DNA of 64,000 nucleotides, taken from NCBI GenBank assembly GCA_017404985.1, contig JAFRBK010000036.1:19861-83860 (forward strand), in the 5' to 3' direction. The DNA comes from Clostridia bacterium (lineage in GTDB: Bacteria; Bacillota; Clostridia; Christensenellales; Aristaeellaceae). Under the pieces are notes generated by a model that did not search any database, was not told the DNA's origin, and saw only the letters and a program-made list of their open reading frames with translations. The position numbers and the translations under genes were made by a program. The first letter of the stretch is position 1, and every line of letters begins with the position of its first letter. This document shows positions 16,379 to 25,883 of the stretch, in pieces.

Positions 16379-17746
16379 TTACTTTGCTTTCGGCCTGGCG
16401 TACCACACGCCGTTGACGAGGAAGAATTCCAGGTCCGAAGCCTGGGCCTGAGACTGCGGCTGGGCCGCCGGCTGCGCTTCCTCCGACGGGGAATCGTCCG
16501 CCTTCTCATAGATGCCCCAGAGGGGGCTGGACGCGATCACCCGGGCGCGCACTTCCTCATCGACCGCACCCATATGGCTTTGCGGCGGAAGGATCGTGGC
16601 CCGCTCCACTACGCCCGGAGCGCCGTGCTCATCCAGGAAGGAAACCAGCGCCTCCCCTGTTTTCAGGGTGGTAATGGCTTCCTCTGTATCAAAGGACGGA
16701 TTCGCCCGGAACGTCTGTGCCGCCACCTTGACCGCTTTCTGGTCCAGGGGTGTGTAGGCTCTCAGCGCGTGCTGGATCCGGTTGCCCAGCTGGCCGAGAA
16801 TCGTCATCGGAATGTCCACCGGGTTCTGGGTGATAAAGTAGACCCCGACGCCCTTGGACCGGACCAGCCGAACCACCTGCTCGATCTTTTCCATCAGGGG
16901 GCGGCTGCAGTTATTGAACAGCAGGTGGGCCTCGTCAAAGAAAAACACGACCTTCGGCTTCTCCGCGTCCCCCTGCTCCGGCAACAGGTCATACAGCTTG
17001 GTCAGCATCCAAAGCAGGAAGGTGGAATACATCGTGGGGTTGTTGAACAGCCGATCCGCTGCCAGAATATTGATCCGGCCCTTTCCGCTTGCCGGGTCGC
17101 ACGCAATCCAGTCATTGATGTCAATGGCCGGCTCGCCGAAAAACTCATTCCCGCCCTGGTCCTCCAGCACGGCCACGGCCCGCTGGATCGCACCCACGCT
17201 GGCCACGGAAACATTGCCGTACTCCAGCGTATAGTCCTTCGTGTGGGCGCCCACATGGACCAGCAGGTTTTTCAGATCCTCCAGGTTCGTCAGCAGATGC
17301 CCTTCCCGGGCGGCCACCCGGAACAGGATGGTCATCACCCCGCTCTGGGTCTCGTTCAGGCTCAGCATCCGGCTCATCAGAAGCGGCCCCATGTCCAGCA
17401 CGGTGGCCCGGATTGGATGCCCCTGCTCGCCGTATACATCCCAGAACAGGGAGGGATAGGCGTGATAGTCAAAACCGGCCGGGTCGATTCCGCAGGACCT
17501 GAGCCGCTTGTCAATGGCCTCGCTGCCTTCGCCGGGCTGCACCATGCCGCTCAGGTCGCTCTTGATATCGCTCAGGAAAACAGGAACGCCCAGGTCCGAG
17601 AAGCCTTCCGCCAGCACTTTCAGGCTGACGGTTTTCCCGGTCCCCGTCGCGCCGGCGATCAGGCCGTGACGGTTCGCCATGGCAGGCAACAGAAAAACCG
17701 GCATTTCCCCGGCAGTGCCGACCCGGATTTTGCCTTCCTGAATCAT
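16379..17746 (-). CDS. HerA-like ATPase of the YjgR (DUF853) family
   Basis: 455 residues. Walker A is GATGTGKTVSLKVLAEG near residue 32 and Walker B is VVFFFDEAHLLF near residue 285; a sensor-like YFITQNPVDIP follows. The family is related to HerA/FtsK motor ATPases; the true function of YjgR is not established. The ATPase core is complete but it ends early (VNGVWYARPKAK), while the family's conserved basic C-terminal tail is found in the next, overlapping frame. It has its own promoter 52 bases upstream of the start. Confidence 0.9.
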   Translation of the reverse strand: MIQEGKIRVGTAGEMPVFLLPAMANRHGLIAGATGTGKTVSLKVLAEGFSDLGVPVFLSDIKSDLSGMVQPGEGSEAIDKRLRSCGIDPAGFDYHAYPSLFWDVYGEQGHPIRATVLDMGPLLMSRMLSLNETQSGVMTILFRVAAREGHLLTNLEDLKNLLVHVGAHTKDYTLEYGNVSVASVGAIQRAVAVLEDQGGNEFFGEPAIDINDWIACDPASGKGRINILAADRLFNNPTMYSTFLLWMLTKLYDLLPEQGDAEKPKVVFFFDEAHLLFNNCSRPLMEKIEQVVRLVRSKGVGVYFITQNPVDIPMTILGQLGNRIQHALRAYTPLDQKAVKVAAQTFRANPSFDTEEAITTLKTGEALVSFLDEHGAPGVVERATILPPQSHMGAVDEEVRARVIASSPLWGIYEKADDSPSEEAQPAAQPQSQAQASDLEFFLVNGVWYARPKAK

Positions 17747-17797
17747 GGGTTTCCGTCCCCTCTTCCGCGCACATCATTCACTTGGTTTCTTCAGGGT

Positions 17798-17826
17798 ATT
17801 TTACATGTTTTTCCCGCAATCGTCAA
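17798..17826 (-). promoter_or_regulatory. Sigma-A promoter of the HerA-like gene
   Basis: TTGACG, 17 bases, TAAAAT on the minus strand. It starts just after the stop of the RNase PH-RdgB gene, so the two units are separately transcribed. Confidence 0.8.
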
Positions 17827-17831
17827 GGTTT

Positions 17832-19181
17832 TCAAAGGGTTTCGCTGTCTTTGCTTCGTCTTTTTTCCTCCGCGCGGCGCCTCAGGATTCCGATCATCGC
17901 CTCGCAGGCTTTCGCCCGGTGGCTGACCGTGTTTTTTTCCTGGTCGGTAATCTCCGCAAAGGTCTTTCCCAGCGGTTCGCAGTAAAACAGCGGATCATAG
18001 CCGAAACCGCCGGTGCCCTGCCGCGCCGTCAGAATCGTTCCCTCGCAGCGCCCTTCCGCCACCAGCGGCTCCTCCCCGGGAAACTTGACCGCGATGGCGC
18101 ACTCATAGGCCGCCCGCCGGTCGGTTTTCCCCTCCATCCGGCTCAGCAAAAGGTCGTTGTTGGCTTCATCGTCCCCGTGGCCGCCGGCATACCGGGCACT
18201 GTACACGCCCGGTTCCCCGTCCAGCGCCTCCACCACAAGGCCGCTGTCGTCCGCAATGGCCGGCAGCCCCGTGGCCGCGCAGACCGCTTCCGCCTTGATG
18301 ACAGCATTGCCGGCAAAGGTGACGGCGGTTTCCTCAATCGGGCCGAAGAAGCCGGCCGCGGCCATCGGCGCCACCGTATAGTCCTCCCGGAGGAGCTCCT
18401 GCAGCTCCCGCAGCTTGTTCTCATTGCCGGTCGCCGCCAGCATCACGGGCTTCGGGCATATGTGCCGGACCCGGTCTCCCAGCGCTTCCCGCTGTGCCGC
18501 CATCAGTTCGTCGATTCCTTTGCGGCCGTAGCTCATCAGGGTCGCCAGTTCCTCGGCGGTAAAGGCCCTGCCCTCGCCGGTTCCCTGCAGCTCGATGAAC
18601 TCCCCTTTTTCGTTCATCACAAAGTTCATGTCCACCTGGGCACTGCTGTCCTCCCGGTAGCACAGGTCCAGGCAGGGCACGTTCCCGACCACGCCGGCGC
18701 TGACAGCCGCCACCTGGTGCACAATCGGGCTGGCTACCAGCTTCCCCTCCCGGACCAGCCGGTCCACAGCGCAGGCCAGGGCCACCATGGCCCCGGTCAC
18801 CGACGCGGTACGGGTGCCGCCGTCCGCCTCCAGCACATCGCAGTCCAGGGTAATCGTCCTCTCACCCAGGGCCTTCAGGTCCACGGCCTGGCGCAGGCTG
18901 CGGCCGATCAGCCGCTGAATTTCCACGCTGCGCCCGTCCTTTTTGATGCCGTCCCGCTTTTTCCGCTCGGGCGTGGAGGCCGGCAGCATCGCATACTCCG
19001 CCGTCACCCAGCCCTGGCCCTTTCCCTTCAGGAACTGCGGCACGGCTTCCTCCACGCTGGCGGTGCAGATGACCCGGGTTTTTCCCGTGGCGATCAGGCA
19101 GCTGCCCCAGGCCGTGCGCACAAAGTCCGGTTCAATTTTCACCGGCCTTTTTTCATCCGGCTGTCTTCCGTCTTCTCTCAT
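17832..19181 (-). CDS. Bifunctional RNase PH / XTP-dITP diphosphatase fusion
   Basis: 449 residues in two enzymes. Residues 1-240 are RNase PH, which trims tRNA 3' ends phosphorolytically: [20 protein letters not shown], the phosphate-site [11 protein letters not shown] near 121, and GTGEGRAFT near 201. Residues 245-440 are a RdgB/HAM1 pyrophosphatase that removes non-canonical purine triphosphates: [30 protein letters not shown], and [10 protein letters not shown]. The two genes are adjacent in many Firmicutes; here they are one continuous frame with almost no linker. ATG at 19181 has AGGAGAGG just upstream; the frame is open further but the upstream part overlaps pgsA and is non-coding-like. 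Confidence 0.93.
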   Translation of the reverse strand: MREDGRQPDEKRPVKIEPDFVRTAWGSCLIATGKTRVICTASVEEAVPQFLKGKGQGWVTAEYAMLPASTPERKKRDGIKKDGRSVEIQRLIGRSLRQAVDLKALGERTITLDCDVLEADGGTRTASVTGAMVALACAVDRLVREGKLVASPIVHQVAAVSAGVVGNVPCLDLCYREDSSAQVDMNFVMNEKGEFIELQGTGEGRAFTAEELATLMSYGRKGIDELMAAQREALGDRVRHICPKPVMLAATGNENKLRELQELLREDYTVAPMAAAGFFGPIEETAVTFAGNAVIKAEAVCAATGLPAIADDSGLVVEALDGEPGVYSARYAGGHGDDEANNDLLLSRMEGKTDRRAAYECAIAVKFPGEEPLVAEGRCEGTILTARQGTGGFGYDPLFYCEPLGKTFAEITDQEKNTVSHRAKACEAMIGILRRRAEEKRRSKDSETL

Positions 19182-19368
19182 GGTTCCTCTCCTTTTCCAG
19201 CAGGATTCCTGTCCTGCCGGGTCGAAATGTTTGTAATGGGTTTTCCCGGCAGTGAACGCCTCCGGAATTCGTCTGCGCCGCGCCCGCCTAAGAACGGGCG
19301 AAGCATTCAGCAGCGGTTCCCGGGCCGCTTCCTGTCCGATGATTCTGACCGAAAGAAGCTGATCCCCC

Positions 19369-19956
19369 TTGAAGGAACGCCTCCGTAAACTGTTTACCAA
19401 TGTCTGGAACATCCCCAACGCGCTGACCATGCTCCGGCTGGTGCTGATCCCGGTCTTTGTTTACCTGTTCTGGAAGGTGGACCGGAAGGCCGCCCTGGTG
19501 GTCTTTCTCGTCGCCAGCCTGACGGACATGCTGGACGGCATGCTCGCCCGGAAGCTGAACCAGATCACGGATTTCGGCAAGCTCTTTGACCCGCTGGCCG
19601 ACAAGGTCATGGTGCTGACCGCCCTGATCTGCCAGGGCCTGGCCGGCGTTTTTCCGTGGTCGGCCATCATCATCGTCTGCTGCAAGGAGCTGGTCATGCT
19701 GCTGGGCGGGGTGTTCATGCTGAGCAAAAACGTAGTGGTCTATGCCAACTATTTCGGCAAAACCGCCCAGGTGTTCTTCATCATCAGCCTGGTGCTTTCC
19801 TTCTTCCATGACGAGCTGGCCGCACAAAACCTGCCGCTGGACATCATCCTGCTCTGGGTCACAGTCGGCCTGGCGCTGCTGGCCATGGCCGTCTACATTT
19901 TCGGCGCCGTAAAAACCATTCTGAGCCGCAGGAAAGATCCTCCGGCCGAAAACTGA
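19369..19956 (+). CDS. pgsA: CDP-diacylglycerol--glycerol-3-phosphate 3-phosphatidyltransferase
   Basis: 195 residues, multi-pass membrane enzyme making phosphatidylglycerophosphate, the first step of phosphatidylglycerol and cardiolipin synthesis. The CDP-alcohol phosphotransferase motif DGxxAR-x8-G-x3-D-x3-D is intact ([11 protein letters not shown], then [11 protein letters not shown]). Four or more hydrophobic segments follow. The start is TTG at 19369: a stop lies three codons upstream in frame and there is no ATG before the conserved [10 protein letters not shown]. The ribosome site is weak (GAAAGAAG). It is followed by glpK on the opposite strand; both use glycerol phosphate, though they are convergent. 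Confidence 0.92.
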   Translation: MKERLRKLFTNVWNIPNALTMLRLVLIPVFVYLFWKVDRKAALVVFLVASLTDMLDGMLARKLNQITDFGKLFDPLADKVMVLTALICQGLAGVFPWSAIIIVCCKELVMLLGGVFMLSKNVVVYANYFGKTAQVFFIISLVLSFFHDELAAQNLPLDIILLWVTVGLALLAMAVYIFGAVKTILSRRKDPPAEN

Positions 19957-20053
19957 CGCACGGCGCCGTCCCGCCCCGGGCCGCATCCCGGCCGCACAGC
20001 CATTGTCGCATGATCCCCGGCCGTGTAAACAGCTTTTCCCCCGTTTCCTGCTG

Positions 20054-20079
20054 AAGCCACCGTGAATCCACGGTGGCTT
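20054..20079. terminator. Hairpin between convergent pgsA and glpK
   Basis: AAGCCACCGTG pairs with CACGGTGGCTT around a small loop. T-rich sequence follows on the plus strand (GTTATTTC), so it best fits pgsA, but it may serve both convergent genes. The roughly 95 bases between the pgsA stop and the hairpin show no gene. Confidence 0.6.
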
Positions 20080-20085
20080 GTTATT

Positions 20086-21576
20086 TCAGTGTTCCGCGAA
20101 ATTCAGGCTCCGTTCCACGGCCCGGTGCCAGCCTTTCAGGCCCAGCAGCCTTGTCGCCTCATCCATCTGGGGCGTGAAGGAAAGGTCCTGGTGCCAGACG
20201 GCTGCCGTTTCTTCCAGGCTGCTGTACACGCCTGCACCCAGCCCGGCCAGCAGGGCAGCGCCCAGCGCGGTGGTTTCCAGTACCACGGGGCGCACCACCG
20301 GAATTCCGCTGATATCCGCCTGGAACTGCATCAGGAAACTGTTGGCGCTGGCGCCGCCGTCCACCTGCAGCCTCTCCGGCTGTTTCCCGCTGTCCCGGGC
20401 CATGGCCTCCATCAGGTCCGCACTCTGGTAGGCAATCGCCTCCAGTGCCGCGCGGACGATCTGGGCCCGCCCGGTGCCCCGGGTCATGCCGATCAGCGTT
20501 CCCCGGGAATACATATCCCACCAGGGAGCGCCCAGGCCCGTAAACGCAGGCACCAGATACACGCCGCCGGTACCGGGAATGCTCCGGGCAATGCCTTCCG
20601 TTTCTGCCGCATGGGTAATAATCTTCAGCTCGTCCCGCAGCCACTGGATCGTCGCCCCGCCCATGAATACGCTGCCTTCCAGGGCATAGGTCGGCTTCCC
20701 GCCGATCCGCCAGGCCATGGTGGTCAAAAGCCCATTCTGGCTCACCACCGGCCGGTCCCCGGTATTCATCAGCATGAAGCAGCCGGTGCCATAGGTGTTC
20801 TTCAGGTCCCCGACCTTCATGCAGGCTTGGCCGAACAGGCTGGCATGCTGGTCTCCGGCCATGCCGGTTACCGGAATCGCCCGGCCCAGAATCGCCGGAT
20901 CCAGCAACCCGATGGGCCCGGCGCTGTCCACCACTTTCGGCAGGCAGGCCCGGGGAATGTCCAGCAGCTTCAGCAGGTCATCATCCCAGTCCTGCGTCCG
21001 CAGGTTGAACAGCATGGTCCTTCCGGCGTTGGTGGCATCTGTCACGTGGGGCCGCCCTTCCAGCAGATGCCAGCACAGGAAGCTGTCCACCGTGCCAAAG
21101 CACAGCTCGCCTTTTGCCGCCTTTTCATGAAGGTTGTAATAGTCCAGCATCCATTTCAGCTTCGTGCCGGAGAAATAGGCATCCGGCACCAGCCCGGTGC
21201 GCTCCCGAATCAGGTCGCCGCAGCCGTCCGACACCAGCTGGTCCACAATCCCGCTGGTACGCCGGCACTGCCATACGATCGCGTTCCCGACGCATTCCCC
21301 GGTCGCCCGGTCCCAGAGAAAAGTAGTCTCGCGCTGGTTGGTCAGGCCGATGGCCGCAATCTCCGATACGTGAATGCCGCCAAGCCGAACCGCCTCCTGC
21401 AGCGCCTCGATCTGGGTATCCAGAATGTCCCGGGGATCATGCTCGACCCAGCCGGGCTTGGGATAATGCTGGGGAAATTCCCTGTTGTAAGAGGATACCA
21501 CCTGCCCGTCCGTCGTAAAAACCACTGCCCGGGAACTGGTGGTTCCCTGATCCAGCGCAACGATATACTGACCCAT
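20086..21576 (-). CDS. glpK: Glycerol kinase
   Basis: 496 residues, FGGY carbohydrate kinase family, phosphorylating glycerol with ATP. Seen: the N-terminal phosphate loop DQGTTSSRAVVF, TNQRETTFLWDRATG, the substrate loop VWQCRRTSG, and TYGTGCFMLMNTG in the ATPase half. Length and motifs are full. The beta-propeller gene lies 41 bases upstream on the same strand, so the two may be cotranscribed. No glpF or glpO is nearby. Confidence 0.96.
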   Translation of the reverse strand: MGQYIVALDQGTTSSRAVVFTTDGQVVSSYNREFPQHYPKPGWVEHDPRDILDTQIEALQEAVRLGGIHVSEIAAIGLTNQRETTFLWDRATGECVGNAIVWQCRRTSGIVDQLVSDGCGDLIRERTGLVPDAYFSGTKLKWMLDYYNLHEKAAKGELCFGTVDSFLCWHLLEGRPHVTDATNAGRTMLFNLRTQDWDDDLLKLLDIPRACLPKVVDSAGPIGLLDPAILGRAIPVTGMAGDQHASLFGQACMKVGDLKNTYGTGCFMLMNTGDRPVVSQNGLLTTMAWRIGGKPTYALEGSVFMGGATIQWLRDELKIITHAAETEGIARSIPGTGGVYLVPAFTGLGAPWWDMYSRGTLIGMTRGTGRAQIVRAALEAIAYQSADLMEAMARDSGKQPERLQVDGGASANSFLMQFQADISGIPVVRPVVLETTALGAALLAGLGAGVYSSLEETAAVWHQDLSFTPQMDEATRLLGLKGWHRAVERSLNFAEH

Positions 21577-21617
21577 CCGTCTCTCTCCCTTCCGGTTTTT
21601 GTCCTTCTTTGCCTTGT

Positions 21618-24600
21618 TTACCCGATGCCCTCGGCGTCTTCGCCGGGTTCTTCATCATACTCTTCCGCGGGCTCTTCATCATATTCCTCCGCGGGTTCCT
21701 CTTCCGCAGGCGCTTCCTCGGCGGGTTCTTCCTCTGCCTTTCCGGGGTTCGGCGTTTCCTTCGCTGCATCCTCCGGCACCGCCAGGTCCTCATTTCCGCT
21801 GCGGATTTTAATCCCGTAGATATAGGTGTCGCCCTTGCCGGTGGTGGAAATAACCATCATATCATTGTAAACCGCCGGGGAGGCTTCAATCTGGCCCTCC
21901 AGCTTCAGCGTGTCAATCACCTTTCCGGTCAGTCCCTCCAGCAGGGTAATTGTTCCGCCCTGGTCGCACTGGATCAGCCAGCCTTCCCCTTCGGAAGAAT
22001 ACACCGCCACCGGCGAAGATTCGCTGCGGTCTCCGAGGCCATAGGCCCAGGCCACGCTGCCGTCCTCTTTCCGGAGCGCGATCAGGGCCGCCTTCGGCCC
22101 GCCGGACAGGCCCAGTTCCTTCGCCCCTTCATCGGACAGGCCGGTAACCGTGAAATACACCAGATCCCTGAGGCTGTTCTGGCCGATGACCGGGCTGGCC
22201 TTGGCCCCAACCTCCGCGGAGGAGTTCTTTTCCTTTGCGGTGCCGATCTCCGTCGTCCAGGCCTCCAGGCCGGACAGCGCATCATACCGTCGGATCTGTA
22301 CCTTGCCGGTTTTCCGGTTCTCCAGCATGTTCGCCGTGTAGAGGTTCAGCTCGCGGCTCATCGGCATGTCCAGCGCCACCGCTGCCTTGACCGCATCCCC
22401 GGTTTTCACCGCCCAGACCGTTTTCAGGGTGTCAGTATCCACGCAGCGGAGCACGCCGCTCATATCCGCATAGTAGACATACTTATCATAGGCTGCAATA
22501 GAAGATTCCACCGCCGTCAGTGCATCTTTCTCCCCTTTGGTTTTCGTCCGGAGCACCACCGTGGTCGCCGCAGTCTTGTAAACCCCCGCCTGATAATCAA
22601 AATCACTGTTCAGCGCATGCAGGTACAGCATGCCGTTGGTGCCCGCCGTAATTACCGTATCCGATGTCCGGTCGATCAGGCTTGAGGTTTCAAAGCTGCC
22701 GACATTGTTGAACGGCCGGTGCATTTTTCCGTCCAGCCCATCGATCAGGGCCAGTTCCTTCTGGGTATAGAGATTATACTGTCGCAGGCCGATCTTGCCG
22801 GTTTTGACCTTCATTTTCCGGGCAAACTGGCCCACGTTCATATACGGGAAACCGCTGGGATGGATGCTGGGGGTGCCCCGCATCGGATACGTCAGCTTGA
22901 TGCTGTTCCGGGTCAGCTTGCCGTCGGACAGGTCCAGGAAGCGGATTGCTCCGTCCAGGCCGGCCACGATGACTTCCTTCAGGCCGCTGACTGTCTTCTT
23001 TTCATCGTAAATATTGCTCTTTTCCCGGACCTCCTTGCTCCATTTCACAATGGCGGCCTGGCCGGTCCAGCCCACGCCGTAATATGAAATATTGGCGCCC
23101 CTGGCACTGCCGGTTTCCGCGGTCCAGGCAACGGACAGCCCTTCCGCACCGCTGACCGTGCCGCAGGCGGCATTCCTTCGGAAGTTGTCTCCCCGGAAGG
23201 TCATCACACCCATGGGTTTTTTGGTATATTCGTCCGCAACAGGCATCCGGATGACTTCCTTGGCTGCCCGGTTGTATTCCTTCTGCAGCTTGCCGCCCAC
23301 ATACACCTGGGAGGTGGTAATCAGGGACGGGTTCGCCGATTCGTCCGCTTCCGCTGTCAGCGGAGGCGTCGCGGTCGGCGCAGCCGTCGGCTTGGGCGTC
23401 GGTGTCGGCGTGGTGATCTCCGTCGGGACCGGCGTCACCCGTTCTTCCTCCGCCGGTTCCTCCGGAATCTCTTCCGTTTCCGTTACGGCGGGCAGTTCTT
23501 CCGGTTCCTCCGCCGGTTCCGGGGTCTCGGTTTCCTCTGCGATCGGCAGGCTGCCTGTGGGCGCGCCGGAGCCGTCTCCGCTTTCTGACAGGGACCGAAC
23601 CGAGATGATCGCGGTATCCCCGGTATCCACCCATTCCTCGCCCTTCCGGCAGGCCTGAAGCTTTACCGTCCCTTCATAGGGTTCGTCCAGGTGCATGGTC
23701 AGAATCCATACACTGTCCGCTGTGTTGTCGCCCTGGGCCAGCGTTGTCACCAGCGGCCGGCCTTCCTCATCCGTCAGCCGGATGCTCACTACATCCTTGG
23801 AGGTCACCACCGAGATCGTCACATTCGTCGGCGCAATGGCATTCTGATTGCCGGATACGGTAAAGGACAGGGTCCGGATCGGTTCCGGCGCCTTCTTCCC
23901 GATAAAGGGCAGTACGCTGGCCAGCTTCTGCCGAATCGTATTGTCCTCCGGCAGAATGAAGGCCGCTGCAGCCAAAGCCCCGGCAATCACGGCAACCACA
24001 ATCAGCAGAATCAGCAGGAGCTTGCGGGTATTCCCTTTTTTCTTTTTCCCTTTTTCCAGATAGGCCTGGGCAGCCGCCGGCTTTTCAAACCGGTTTTCCG
24101 GGTACTCCCGCACCCGGGCGCCGTGCTCGGCCGCGGAACCCCGTGAAGCGGGCTTCGCTTCCCGTGCGCTTTCCCGCACTCGGTCCCGTATGTTTTCCCG
24201 CACTCGGTCCGGAGCGCTTTCCGGCGCATTTTCCCGGGCGTCTTCCCTGGGCTGGCGCAGCATGCTCTCGCTCATGCGTCCGGGAGCATAGCCCACCTGC
24301 TGCCGGGACAGGCTTTCCACGCCCGGCCTCGGCGGCATCGCAGGCCGGGACTTGGCCGGTACCCGGACCCCGGGCCGGCGCACCGCCGCGCTGCTGACCG
24401 CGCTGACGGCGCCGTAAGGATCAGCACTCATCTGGCGGGCCCTGGGCGGAACCCGGTTATCCTGTGCCTGGGCCGGCATTTTCGGAGATGTCTCCGTTTC
24501 CTCCTCCGGGCCTTCCCCGGCCGTTTCCGGCGCTGTCCCTTCCTGAACCGGGGACAGCTGCTTCGCAACCTTCGCCCTCAGCGCAGCCAGCAGTTCATCC

Positions 24601-24737
24601 GAATCCCCGGCTTCCGTCGGCGCATCCTCCGTTTCTTCTTCCGGAAGGGCATCAGTTTTCCGGATCTCCTCCGGCTCTTCCTTATATCGGTCCGTCCGTC
24701 GAACCCGGCGCGGCCGTTCCATGTTTTGTTCGTCCAA
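21618..24737 (-). CDS. Membrane-anchored PQQ-like beta-propeller protein
   Basis: 1039 residues; function unknown. Residues 1-235 are a disordered, charged cytoplasmic region rich in Arg/Glu/Pro. A single membrane segment lies at about 239-262. A beta-sandwich-like region is followed by a TPTPTPKPTAAPTATP linker near 440, and from about 480 to 990 by WD40/PQQ-like propeller blades (repeats such as VWAVKTGDAVKAAVALD and VAWAYGLGDRSESSPVAVY). The end is a Glu/Pro tail (EEYDEEPAEEYDEEPGE). The propeller is outside the cell. TTG at 24737 is chosen because GGAGG lies eight bases before it. Likely a surface sensor or scaffold; no catalytic residues are recognised. Confidence 0.75.
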   Translation of the reverse strand: MDEQNMERPRRVRRTDRYKEEPEEIRKTDALPEEETEDAPTEAGDSDELLAALRAKVAKQLSPVQEGTAPETAGEGPEEETETSPKMPAQAQDNRVPPRARQMSADPYGAVSAVSSAAVRRPGVRVPAKSRPAMPPRPGVESLSRQQVGYAPGRMSESMLRQPREDARENAPESAPDRVRENIRDRVRESAREAKPASRGSAAEHGARVREYPENRFEKPAAAQAYLEKGKKKKGNTRKLLLILLIVVAVIAGALAAAAFILPEDNTIRQKLASVLPFIGKKAPEPIRTLSFTVSGNQNAIAPTNVTISVVTSKDVVSIRLTDEEGRPLVTTLAQGDNTADSVWILTMHLDEPYEGTVKLQACRKGEEWVDTGDTAIISVRSLSESGDGSGAPTGSLPIAEETETPEPAEEPEELPAVTETEEIPEEPAEEERVTPVPTEITTPTPTPKPTAAPTATPPLTAEADESANPSLITTSQVYVGGKLQKEYNRAAKEVIRMPVADEYTKKPMGVMTFRGDNFRRNAACGTVSGAEGLSVAWTAETGSARGANISYYGVGWTGQAAIVKWSKEVREKSNIYDEKKTVSGLKEVIVAGLDGAIRFLDLSDGKLTRNSIKLTYPMRGTPSIHPSGFPYMNVGQFARKMKVKTGKIGLRQYNLYTQKELALIDGLDGKMHRPFNNVGSFETSSLIDRTSDTVITAGTNGMLYLHALNSDFDYQAGVYKTAATTVVLRTKTKGEKDALTAVESSIAAYDKYVYYADMSGVLRCVDTDTLKTVWAVKTGDAVKAAVALDMPMSRELNLYTANMLENRKTGKVQIRRYDALSGLEAWTTEIGTAKEKNSSAEVGAKASPVIGQNSLRDLVYFTVTGLSDEGAKELGLSGGPKAALIALRKEDGSVAWAYGLGDRSESSPVAVYSSEGEGWLIQCDQGGTITLLEGLTGKVIDTLKLEGQIEASPAVYNDMMVISTTGKGDTYIYGIKIRSGNEDLAVPEDAAKETPNPGKAEEEPAEEAPAEEEPAEEYDEEPAEEYDEEPGEDAEGIG

Positions 24738-24779
24738 TGCTGTTTCCTCCGTCGTTTTTCAAACAATCCGACAGATTAT

Positions 24780-24808
24780 ATTATAGCCCAATCCCCATCC
24801 CATCACAA
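24780..24808 (-). promoter_or_regulatory. Sigma-A promoter for the beta-propeller gene
   Basis: TTGTGA, 17 bases, TATAAT on the minus strand, 43 bases from the TTG start. It lies back to back with the plus-strand promoter at 24813-24842, only four bases apart. Confidence 0.75.
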
Positions 24809-24812
24809 CCCC

Positions 24813-24842
24813 TTGCCAGGTCCCTGATGGATTGTCTATAAT
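24813..24842 (+). promoter_or_regulatory. Sigma-A promoter for the radical SAM gene
   Basis: TTGCCA, 18 bases, TATAAT on the plus strand, 36 bases upstream of the TTG start at 24879. Confidence 0.75.
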
Positions 24843-24878
24843 AGTCCCGCCATCAATCATTAACGGGAGGAAAAAGCA

Positions 24879-25751
24879 TTGGCCTGCATGTTGTGCCCCC
24901 GGCGCTGCGGCGCAAACCGGGCAGCAGCGCCCGGCTTCTGCGGCCTCGGGGAGGAAATGCTGATTGCAAGGATCGCTCCGCACCTGTGGGAGGAGCCGCC
25001 TGTTTCCGGCACCCGGGGCACCGGTGCGGTCTTCTTTTCCGGCTGCACCCTTCGCTGCGCCTACTGCCAGAACGGGGATATTTCCCATCGGAACGCCGGG
25101 CGGGCCTTCACGCCCCGGGCCCTGGCGGACAGCCTGAAGCGGCTGGAAGACCTTGGTGTGGAGAGCATTTCCTTTATCACAGCCACCCCTTTCGTTCCCC
25201 GAATTCTGGAAACGCTGGAAATCTATCGGCCGCCGCTCCCGCTGGTATGGAACAGTTCCGGCTACGAGCTCCCGGAAACGCTGAAACTGCTGGACGGCGT
25301 CATCGACGTTTATCTGCCGGACCTGAAGCATTTCTCCGCCCGGATGGGAAAGCTCTGCGCCGGGGCTCCGGACTATTTTGAGGCAGCCTCCGCGGCCCTC
25401 CGGGAAATGTGCCGGCAGACCGGAACGCCGGTATACAATGAGAACGGAATCATGCTGAAGGGCACCCTGGTCCGCCATCTGATCCTGCCGGGGCTGACCG
25501 GGGAAAGCCTGAAGCTGCTGACCTGGATCAGGGATGAACTGCCGGAGGGCACGCCGGTAAGCCTGATGCGGCAGTATGTGCCCTGCAACGGCGTGAGTAT
25601 TCCCGGGCTGGGCCGCCGGATCACGGAGAAAGAGTACGCCCGGGTCCGGAACCATATGTTCGCCCTGAACCTTCCCGGATTCCTGCAGGAAGAGGCTTCG
25701 GCAGACAAGTGCTTTATTCCCGCCTTCAACCGGGACGAAAGCTTTGTATAA
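24879..25751 (+). CDS. Radical SAM protein, PflX/PflA-related
   Basis: 290 residues. The radical SAM cluster motif is CTLRCAYCQN (Cys56, Cys60, Cys63). An extra N-terminal Cys motif, CMLCPRRCGANR...GFCG, places it in the PflX group (COG1313) and not among true pyruvate formate-lyase activases. The substrate is unknown; relatives are thought to act on a glycyl-radical or other protein partner, none of which is adjacent. TTG at 24879 is set by GGAGG eight bases upstream; the next ATG at 24888 would be too far from it and would lose part of the first Cys motif. Single gene with its own promoter and terminator. Confidence 0.87.
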   Translation: MACMLCPRRCGANRAAAPGFCGLGEEMLIARIAPHLWEEPPVSGTRGTGAVFFSGCTLRCAYCQNGDISHRNAGRAFTPRALADSLKRLEDLGVESISFITATPFVPRILETLEIYRPPLPLVWNSSGYELPETLKLLDGVIDVYLPDLKHFSARMGKLCAGAPDYFEAASAALREMCRQTGTPVYNENGIMLKGTLVRHLILPGLTGESLKLLTWIRDELPEGTPVSLMRQYVPCNGVSIPGLGRRITEKEYARVRNHMFALNLPGFLQEEASADKCFIPAFNRDESFV

Positions 25752-25847
25752 TCATACATCAGGAGAAACACCCTGAAGCGAAAGCAATGGACGAACGCTT
25801 TGTTTGATCCTGCTTCAGGGGGTAATATCCTGAATGAAAAGCAATAT

Positions 25848-25875
25848 AAAAAAGCCGCGGCATGCGGCTTTTTTC
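25848..25875. terminator. Bidirectional terminator between radical SAM and E2-like genes
   Basis: AAAAAAGCCGC and GCGGCTTTTTT form a stem with A/T runs on both sides, so it works for the plus-strand gene ending at 25751 and the minus-strand gene ending at 25884. The preceding 96 bases contain a nine-base inverted repeat (CCCTGAAGC at 25771, GCTTCAGGG at 25812) but no gene. Confidence 0.85.
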
Positions 25876-25883
25876 TAAGCGAT

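Noticed and set aside
19288-19986. A 232-codon minus frame across pgsA
   Set aside because: It is the mirror of pgsA, which has an intact CDP-alcohol phosphotransferase motif.
25752-25847. Small gene or regulatory RNA in the gap after the radical SAM gene
   Set aside because: Only a nine-base inverted repeat with a 32-base loop is visible; no start/stop pair with a ribosome site and no promoter.
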